From Anaerolineae bacterium (GTDB lineage Bacteria; Chloroflexota; Anaerolineae; UBA4142), in NCBI GenBank assembly GCA_026417715.1, contig JAOACU010000015.1:1-19475 (forward strand): DNA of 19,475 nucleotides, given 5' to 3'. The position numbers were made by a program, and so were the translations under genes. Below are positions 14,261-19,475 of this stretch, in pieces (position 1 is the first letter of the stretch; each line of letters starts with the position of its first letter). The notes beneath the pieces are model-generated. The model did no database searches. It was not told the origin of the DNA and was given only the letters and a program-made list of their open reading frames with translations.

Positions 14261-15547
14261 ATGCCTTGGTTAACGCTCATCGGTCGTACGCGTGATGTGG
14301 AGGAAGTGCGAACGCGAGCATTGCGCGGCGCGTGTGTTTCACTCGTGGGTGTCAGCAACGTCGGCAAGACGGCGTTGATGCGGCGGTTGAGCGAGACGCG
14401 CGACACGCGCGGCACGTTCGTCTACATGGATTGCAACACGATGCCTGAGCGCACCACGCGCGCCTTCTGGTTGACGATTTGGCACGCGCTGGCAGAACGA
14501 CTTGCTTCTGCACCGCCGATTATAACGACCCTTCTCGAATCTCCAGACGCTACAACGTTCGCCTTGCACTTTGAACGTGGTTTGGTGCACGCGCTCGAAA
14601 CCCTACCGCGCCCACTCGTTCTTTTGCTCGACGATTTTGATGAAGCATTTCAAACACTCGAGCCGCAAGTCTTTTTGAATCTGCGCGCGTTCAAGGATCG
14701 CTATCGCGACGCGTTGACGTACGTTACCGCAACGCATCGCGAATTTGCGCGGATGCCGATGTCGCGCGAACAGGGCGAGTTCGTTGAGTTGTGCGCGCCA
14801 CACGTTCACTATCTTCGTTTGATGACGCACGACGATACGCGCGAATTTTGCACGCGCTATGCCGCGCGCGAGGGCATCACGTTCAGTGACGCCGACGTGG
14901 CGTTCGTCCACGCAAACGCGGGCGGACATCCCGGACTCACGCTCGCTGTGTGTTGCGTTTTGGGACGCGAGACCGGCGCACCGACGCGTAACGTGCACCA
15001 AGACCGCGTGATCCACCAAGTGGTGCAACCACGTCTTGCCCGCGATCCAAACGTGCGAATCGAATGCGAAAAGATTTGGCGCGACTTGGATGAGGAAGAA
15101 CGCCACGCGCTTTACGATTTGGCGCGCGCGGACGCCGTGCCGAGTTTGCACGCCAAACACATCGTACGCGAAAGTGACGCGGGTTACGTCATCTTTGCAC
15201 CGCTTTTCGCCGATTTCGTGCGACGGCAACGTCTAACTCAACAACCGCACGCACGCGGCGTGTACGTGGACGTGGACGCGGGCGTCGCGTACGTCGAAGG
15301 CAGGCGCGTCGAAGACCTGACCGATTTAGAGTATCGCTTGCTGACTTTTCTCTACGGACGCCTCGATCGTGTGTGTGACAAGTACTCGATCGTGGAAAAT
15401 GTGTGGGGACAACAATTCATTGACGAAGTGGACGATGCGCGCATCGAAAAACTCGTCAGTCGTTTGCGCGCCAAAATCGAACCCGATCCGAGCAAGCCGC
15501 GCTATTTGATTAGTGTGCGTGGACGCGGTTATAAATTGGTAGCGTAA
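14261..15547 (+). CDS. P-loop NTPase fused to OmpR-type winged helix (regulator)
   Basis: 428 residues. N-terminal AAA/STAND-like ATPase: P-loop GVSNVGKT at 30-37 and Walker B LVLLLDDFDEAF at 119-130, followed by an ATPase lid region with HANAGGHPGLTLAVCC. The C-terminal ~85 residues (LTDLEYRLLTFLYGRLDRVCDKYSIVENVWG...RIEKLVSRLRAKIEPDPSKPRYLISVRGRGYKLVA) are a PhoB/OmpR winged helix with the recognition helix and C-terminal hairpin. So it should bind DNA under control of nucleotide or ligand state, without a receiver domain. The frame opens at 14123, but the promoter and GGAG fix the start at 14261. Divergent from the MFS gene, which it may regulate; this is inferred from position only. Confidence 0.87.
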   Translation: MPWLTLIGRTRDVEEVRTRALRGACVSLVGVSNVGKTALMRRLSETRDTRGTFVYMDCNTMPERTTRAFWLTIWHALAERLASAPPIITTLLESPDATTFALHFERGLVHALETLPRPLVLLLDDFDEAFQTLEPQVFLNLRAFKDRYRDALTYVTATHREFARMPMSREQGEFVELCAPHVHYLRLMTHDDTREFCTRYAAREGITFSDADVAFVHANAGGHPGLTLAVCCVLGRETGAPTRNVHQDRVIHQVVQPRLARDPNVRIECEKIWRDLDEEERHALYDLARADAVPSLHAKHIVRESDAGYVIFAPLFADFVRRQRLTQQPHARGVYVDVDAGVAYVEGRRVEDLTDLEYRLLTFLYGRLDRVCDKYSIVENVWGQQFIDEVDDARIEKLVSRLRAKIEPDPSKPRYLISVRGRGYKLVA

Positions 15548-15553
15548 AACTTT

Positions 15554-15582
15554 TTGACACACCGGCTAGAGTGTGCTATCAT
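15554..15582 (+). promoter_or_regulatory. Strong promoter upstream of the patatin leader
   Basis: Perfect -35 TTGACA (15554-15559), 17-bp spacer, -10 TATCAT (15577-15582). It begins 7 bp after the regulator's stop codon. Transcription would start near 15589, more than 220 nt before the patatin gene. AAGGAGG at 15588-15594 has no start codon at normal spacing. Confidence 0.8.
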
Positions 15583-15636
15583 AACTCAAGGAGGCGTCAA
15601 ACGCATTAGACCTTGTGCGGAATAAGAATTTACGTC

Positions 15637-15690
15637 CACGAAGGACACAAAGAACACGAAGAAAAAATTCGTGTTCCTTCGTGCCCTTCG
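15637..15690. repeat. Inverted CACGAAGGA repeat in the patatin leader
   Basis: Left half is three 9-bp words, CACGAAGGA, CACAAAGAA, CACGAAGAA (15637-15663); the right half (15668-15690, starting TTCGTGTTCCTTCGTG) is their approximate complement. It forms a long imperfect hairpin in the leader RNA. Period 9 rather than 7 sets it apart from the other tracts. Confidence 0.75.
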
Positions 15691-15758
15691 CGGAGAAAAA
15701 AGTTATTTCGCAAGTCTATTTGGTTAGGGGGAGCGAAATTCGCGTGACGACGCTCGGC

Positions 15759-15797
15759 AAGACCTCTTCCGCACCAAGAGGGCGGAGAGGTCTTTTT
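15759..15797 (+). terminator. Intrinsic terminator/attenuator before the patatin gene
   Basis: AAGACCTCT-T-CCGC (15759-15772) pairs with GCGG-AGAGGTCTT (15782-15794 region) with one bulge, followed by a T run to 15797. It ends 14 bp before the patatin ATG and downstream of a strong promoter, so transcripts must read through it to express patatin. This is the layout of an attenuator or of a short independent RNA of about 210 nt (15589-15797). Confidence 0.75.
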
Positions 15798-15811
15798 CAC
15801 GTGAGGTAGCA

Positions 15812-16684
15812 ATGTTAAAACTGGGAGTCGCGCTGGGCGGTGGTGGTGCCAAAGGTATCGCGCACATCGGCGTTTTGCGTGTGTTGGAAGAGGCGCGCAT
15901 TCCGATTCACGCGATTGCCGGCACAAGCGCGGGTTCGCTCGTTGGCGCGTTGTACGCGGCAGGCAAGTCGTCGCACGACCTCGAACAAATGATTCGGCGC
16001 ACCGAGTTGCGCCACTGGCTCGCGCGCGACAAATCGGGGATGGGATTTTTCAGCCCCGATGGCTTTCGGCGCATCATCGAAAACGAAATCGGTGCGACGA
16101 CACGCATCGAAGATTTGCGCATCAAGTACGCCGCTGTCGCCGTCGAAATGGAATCGCAACAAGAAGCCGTGTTCAATTCTGGGTTGGTCGCGGATGCGGT
16201 GTGCGCGAGTTGCGCGTTCCCGATGTTGCTTGCGCCGGCGCAAATCGGCGAGCGTCACTATCTCGATGGTGGCTTGCTCAACCCGGTGCCGTTCGATGTG
16301 GTGCGACAGTTGGGTGCCGAGTGTGTGCTCGCGGTTGACCTTGCCGCCGACGAGCCGGTGTTCACCGCGCATCCGTCGTTGCATCGGCACGGTTCATTGT
16401 TGTTTCGATTCATCTTTTCGGCGGAGCAACAAAAAATCTTGCGCGTGGGTGCGCGCGCCATCAGCATTATGACTCAAGCCGCGCGTAAACTCAAGATGCA
16501 ACAAGCCCCACCCGATTTGGTCATCTATCCCGATGTGCGGCACATCGGTTTGATTGATATTGATTTGGTGGACCTCGCGCTACAAGCCGGCGAACGCGCG
16601 ATGCGTAACGCGTTGCCACAACTACAACGTTTGCTCCAGCCAACGTGGTGGCAACGCGCGAAAAAATTTTGGCAGTTGAAATGA
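15812..16684 (+). CDS. Patatin-like phospholipase (RssA type)
   Basis: 290 residues. The Ser/Asp catalytic dyad and oxyanion hole of patatin-like lipid acyl hydrolases are present: GGGGAKG at 9-15, nucleophile Ser39 in GTSAG (37-41), and Asp152 in YLDGG. No signal peptide, so cytoplasmic or loosely membrane-associated; natural substrate unknown. GAGGT at 15803-15807 supports the start at 15812. The gene is preceded by a promoter, a repeat hairpin and a terminator in its leader, so it may be controlled by transcription attenuation. Its stop overlaps the ATG of the CDF transporter (ATGA at 16681-16684), indicating coupled translation. Family assignment is firm, substrate is not. Confidence 0.93.
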   Translation: MLKLGVALGGGGAKGIAHIGVLRVLEEARIPIHAIAGTSAGSLVGALYAAGKSSHDLEQMIRRTELRHWLARDKSGMGFFSPDGFRRIIENEIGATTRIEDLRIKYAAVAVEMESQQEAVFNSGLVADAVCASCAFPMLLAPAQIGERHYLDGGLLNPVPFDVVRQLGAECVLAVDLAADEPVFTAHPSLHRHGSLLFRFIFSAEQQKILRVGARAISIMTQAARKLKMQQAPPDLVIYPDVRHIGLIDIDLVDLALQAGERAMRNALPQLQRLLQPTWWQRAKKFWQLK

Positions 16685-18102
16685 CAACACTCGAACAACA
16701 AACCCGCGAAAAAGGATTTGCCGCCGCGTGGTCGGTGGCATCAGCGACCTCTCTCACCATCCTCAAAATCGGCGTGGGACTATGGACAGGCAGTTTGGGG
16801 ATTCTTGCCGAAGCCGCGCATTCGGCACTCGATCTTGCCGCCGCGCTCATCACCTTCTTCGCCGTGCGCGTCAGTGATCGCCCCGCTGACGATACGCACC
16901 TCTACGGACACGGCAAGGTCGAAAACCTGAGCGCGCTCGTCGAAACGTTGTTGCTCCTCGTGACCTGCGCGTGGATCATCTACGAAGCGTTTCAGCGTCT
17001 CTTCGTTGCGCACGTCGAAGTGGATCCAAGTGTCTGGGCGTTCGGCGTGATGATTGTTTCGATTGTCGTCAATTACTTCAACGCGAATTTGCTCGGACGC
17101 ACGGCGAAAAAGTACCAGAGTCAAGCCCTCGAAGCCGATGCGTTGCATTTTAGTACCGATATTTGGAGTTCGCTCGTGGTGTTGTTCGGCTTGGCGTTGG
17201 TCTGGCTAGGTGAACAAATCGGACAAAAAGAAATCTTTACGCGTGCCGATGCGATTGCCGCGCTGGTTGTTGCGTTGATTGTGATCTACGTCAGCGTGCA
17301 ACTTGGCAAACGCACGATTGACGCGTTGCTCGATTCGGCGCCGCGCGGCTTGGCGGAACGCATCATTAGCGCGGTCGCGCGCGTGCCTCACGTGCGACAC
17401 GTCACGCGCACACGTGTGCGCGGTTCGGGTACGCACGTGTTCGTCGAGGTGCACGTGGTGGTGCCGCGTCATTTGTCGCTCGAAGAAAGTCATGCGGTGA
17501 CACAACGGATTCGTGAGGCGGTGCACACGATTTCACCCCACGCGGACGTGGTGGTGACGACAACACCGAGCGCGGATAACGAAGGCATTTTTGAGACGAT
17601 TCAGTCTGTTGCCGCGCGCAATCACTTGGCGGTGCATAACATTTCCACGCATCAGACCGACAAGGGCATTTGGGTTGACCTCGATCTCGAAGTGGCGCCT
17701 ACGATTTCATTCGACGAAGCGCATCGTATCGCTACCGATTTGGAGACGCGCGTGCGCGCGGAATTGAGCGCGCTCCAAGATGCATATCCGATTGCCGATG
17801 TCAACGTGCACATCGAACCGCGCGCGCAAGAACTGGTCACAGGACACGACCTTGCGCCGAAAGAAGCGGCGCAGTACATCGAACGTCTTCGCGCGATCGC
17901 GGCAACCTTGCCGCACGTACGCGCGTGCCGTGAGATTGATGTGCAACGCGCGAACAATCAAGTGTATCTGGCTTGTCATTTGCGCCTCGATGCGCATCTC
18001 TCGGTGGCGGAGGTGCATAGTTTGACCGAAGAGTTGGAGAATCGTCTGCGACGTGAATTTCCCGCGTTGGGGCGCGTGGTGATTCACGCGGAGCCGGTGT
18101 GA
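16681..18102 (+). CDS. CDF-family cation efflux protein with three C-terminal domains
   Basis: 473 residues against about 300 for a typical member. Residues 1-215 carry the six-helix cation diffusion facilitator core, with metal-site residues His47/Asp51 (AEAAHSALD) and His156/Asp160 (ALHFSTD) and the loop LYGHGKVENLSAL. It should export a divalent metal (Zn, Fe, Co or Mn) by proton antiport. Instead of one cytoplasmic ferredoxin-like domain it has three tandem copies at about 222-296, 302-380 and 399-473, each with a HVR or HNI opening, a VDLxLxV-like strand, an SxxEAHxxTxxLExRxR-like helix, and a VxVHxEP ending. GTG codons upstream (16645) are possible, but the ATGA overlap with patatin favours 16681. 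The extra domains may sense metal or bind partners. Confidence 0.9.
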   Translation: MTTLEQQTREKGFAAAWSVASATSLTILKIGVGLWTGSLGILAEAAHSALDLAAALITFFAVRVSDRPADDTHLYGHGKVENLSALVETLLLLVTCAWIIYEAFQRLFVAHVEVDPSVWAFGVMIVSIVVNYFNANLLGRTAKKYQSQALEADALHFSTDIWSSLVVLFGLALVWLGEQIGQKEIFTRADAIAALVVALIVIYVSVQLGKRTIDALLDSAPRGLAERIISAVARVPHVRHVTRTRVRGSGTHVFVEVHVVVPRHLSLEESHAVTQRIREAVHTISPHADVVVTTTPSADNEGIFETIQSVAARNHLAVHNISTHQTDKGIWVDLDLEVAPTISFDEAHRIATDLETRVRAELSALQDAYPIADVNVHIEPRAQELVTGHDLAPKEAAQYIERLRAIAATLPHVRACREIDVQRANNQVYLACHLRLDAHLSVAEVHSLTEELENRLRREFPALGRVVIHAEPV

Positions 18103-18156
18103 CGGAAGACGGACGAAGGTTTTTTTCGTTCGTCCTTCGTCGTTCGTCTTTGGTCG
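18101..18156. repeat. 7-bp-period tract, GACGGAA/TTCGTCC, inverted
   Basis: Eight words in phase: GACGGAA, GACGGAC, GAAGGTT, TTTTTCG, TTCGTCC, TTCGTCG, TTCGTCT, TTGGTCG. It starts inside the transporter's TGA stop codon and ends at the ribosome binding site GGAGG of the next gene. The arms around the T run make a hairpin, but the T run is in the loop, so it is not a standard terminator. Confidence 0.88.
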
Positions 18157-18164
18157 GAGGATAG

Positions 18165-19475
18165 ATGAAACGAATCGAAACAGACATTCTCGTCATTGGT
18201 GGTGGTGCTACGGGTACGGGTGTGGCGTGGGACGCGGCATTGCGCGGTTTTCGCGTCGTCCTCGTCGAGAAACGCGATCTCACGCACGGCACCACCGGAC
18301 GTTATCACGGTTTGTTGCACAGCGGCGGTCGTTATGTCGTCAAGGACCCGCACAGCGCGGCGGAGTGCATCGCCGAGAATCGCATCTTGCGCAAAACGCA
18401 CGCGCATTGCATCGAAGACACGGGCGGCTTTTTCGTCGTGACGCCTGAAGACGACAACGATTATCCTGATCAGTTTCACGCGGCGTGTCTGCGGCTTGGA
18501 ATTCCGTGCGAAGAAATTTCGGTAGCAGAAGCACTCAAGCGCGAACCGCTCCTCAACTCTCAAGCGCGTCGCGTCTTTGTCGTTCCCGATGCGGCGGCGG
18601 ATAGTTTCCAAGCCACGCACTCGACTGCGCAGGCGGCGCGCCAAGCCGGCGCGCGCATCCTCACGTATCACGAGGTTGTGCAACTCATCGCCGAAGGTGG
18701 TGAGGGCGCGCGTCGTGTCGTGGGTGCGCGCGTGCGCGATGTTGCACGCGGCGAAGACGTGGAAATTCGCGCGGCGATGACGATCAATGCCGCTGGCGCG
18801 TGGGCAGGACAAATCGCGCGCACAATCGGCGTGCGTGTGGATGTGATTCCCGGCAAAGGAACGATGATCGCGGTGAATCATCGCATCATCAACACGGTGT
18901 TGAATCGGTGCAAGATGCCAGACGACGGCGACATCATCGTGCCGATTCACACGGTCAGCGTGCTTGGCACAACCGATGTGCGCGTGGACGACCCAGAGTA
19001 TTTGACAATCGAACCTTGGGAAGTGGAACTTTTATTGCGTGAAGGCGAAAAACTGATTCCCGGCGTCAGTCGTGCGCGTTTTGTGCGCGCGTGGGCAGGC
19101 GTGCGCCCGCTCTACCAAGAAAACTATAGCGGCGCAAGTCGCGATGCGACGCGCGATTTCACCTTGCTCGATCACTACACGCGCGATGGTGTCGCAGGTT
19201 TGCTCACCATCATCGGTGGCAAGTGGACGACGTTTCGATTGATGGCACAGGTGACGATGGATCGAGCATGTGGGTATCTCGGTGCATGCAAGCCGTGCCT
19301 CACTGCTACGACGCCAGTGCCGGGCGCGGAGCAAGGGCACTATTGGTTGGGACATCGTTTGCGCGAAGTGGAAGAACATCACTTGCAAAACGAACTCGTG
19401 TGCGAATGCGAACTGGTCACGCGCGCGATGCTCGAGAACGCGGCGCGCAACAACCCGACGCTCACACTCGACGAC
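18165..19475 (+). CDS. glpA: FAD-dependent glycerol-3-phosphate dehydrogenase (GlpA-like), 3' end missing
   Basis: 437 codons are open to the right edge without a stop. The N-terminal FAD motif is ILVIGGGATGTGVAWDAALRG (about residues 8-28), followed by the family block LTHGTTGRYHGLLHSGGRYVVKD (39-61). Later blocks TINAAGAWAGQIA, DIIVPIHTVSVLGTTDVRVDDPEY, WAGVRPLY and IIGGKWTTFRLMA match GlpA/GlpD. The last stretch (NELVCECELVTRAMLENAA) is the start of a BFD-like [2Fe-2S]-binding domain, which favours the anaerobic subunit GlpA over GlpD. It oxidises glycerol 3-phosphate to dihydroxyacetone phosphate at the membrane, passing electrons to quinone through GlpB/GlpC, which would lie to the right. 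GGAGG at 18156-18160 supports the ATG at 18165. Confidence 0.93.
   Translation, partial: MKRIETDILVIGGGATGTGVAWDAALRGFRVVLVEKRDLTHGTTGRYHGLLHSGGRYVVKDPHSAAECIAENRILRKTHAHCIEDTGGFFVVTPEDDNDYPDQFHAACLRLGIPCEEISVAEALKREPLLNSQARRVFVVPDAAADSFQATHSTAQAARQAGARILTYHEVVQLIAEGGEGARRVVGARVRDVARGEDVEIRAAMTINAAGAWAGQIARTIGVRVDVIPGKGTMIAVNHRIINTVLNRCKMPDDGDIIVPIHTVSVLGTTDVRVDDPEYLTIEPWEVELLLREGEKLIPGVSRARFVRAWAGVRPLYQENYSGASRDATRDFTLLDHYTRDGVAGLLTIIGGKWTTFRLMAQVTMDRACGYLGACKPCLTATTPVPGAEQGHYWLGHRLREVEEHHLQNELVCECELVTRAMLENAARNNPTLTLDD

Noticed and set aside
15615..15809. Small open frame (GTG start) in the patatin leader
   Set aside because: It runs through the CACGAAGGA repeat and the terminator, its start is about 20 nt from the AAGGAGG, and the product has no recognisable feature; a leader peptide is not excluded.

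Overview
The window looks like a chromosomal stretch from a member of the Chloroflexota, probably an Anaerolineae-like lineage. This is inferred from gene content: a phosphoglucose isomerase of the type fused to transaldolase in that phylum, a P-loop NTPase joined to an OmpR-type winged helix, and a membrane-anchored protein with a Pro/Thr-rich linker. It also rests on CGCG-rich coding style. No rRNA, tRNA or CRISPR array was seen. Both ends cut through genes.

Layout. 1-2694 (+): a TldD/TldE (PmbA) metalloprotease pair, the first truncated at the left edge. 2698-3394: a hairpin terminator, a decayed repeat element, a small DUF3592-type membrane protein and a bidirectional terminator. 3402-5848 (-): a membrane-anchored secreted-type protein, RadC, and an acidic hypothetical protein, with a compact MITE-like element between the last two. 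5974-8133 (-): glucose-6-phosphate dehydrogenase (zwf) preceded by a zinc-finger pRiA4b ORF-3-like protein. 8182-9011 (+): a HEPN/nucleotidyltransferase pair driven by a promoter whose -10 box sits inside a perfect inverted repeat. 9124-14030 (-): phosphoglucose isomerase (reading frame broken), FtsH and an MFS transporter. 14213-19475 (+): an NTPase/winged-helix regulator, a patatin-like phospholipase with a terminator in its leader, a CDF cation transporter with three C-terminal domains, and the start of an FAD glycerol-3-phosphate dehydrogenase.

Genes that work together: TldD and TldE form one protease; zwf and pgi both act on glucose 6-phosphate at the pentose phosphate/glycolysis branch but lie in separate transcription units; HEPN and MNT are an overlapping pair; patatin and the CDF transporter share an ATGA stop/start overlap.

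The most striking feature is a system of intergenic tracts built from 7-bp words. At least eight gene boundaries carry one. Words are similar within a tract, word families recur at distant sites, and in most tracts the array turns into its own reverse complement while keeping the 7-bp phase. A ninth 7-bp tract, three copies of CGGCGGT, lies inside pgi exactly where its frame is lost; one or four copies would restore the frame. This suggests that the 7-bp arrays expand and contract and can switch or break genes.
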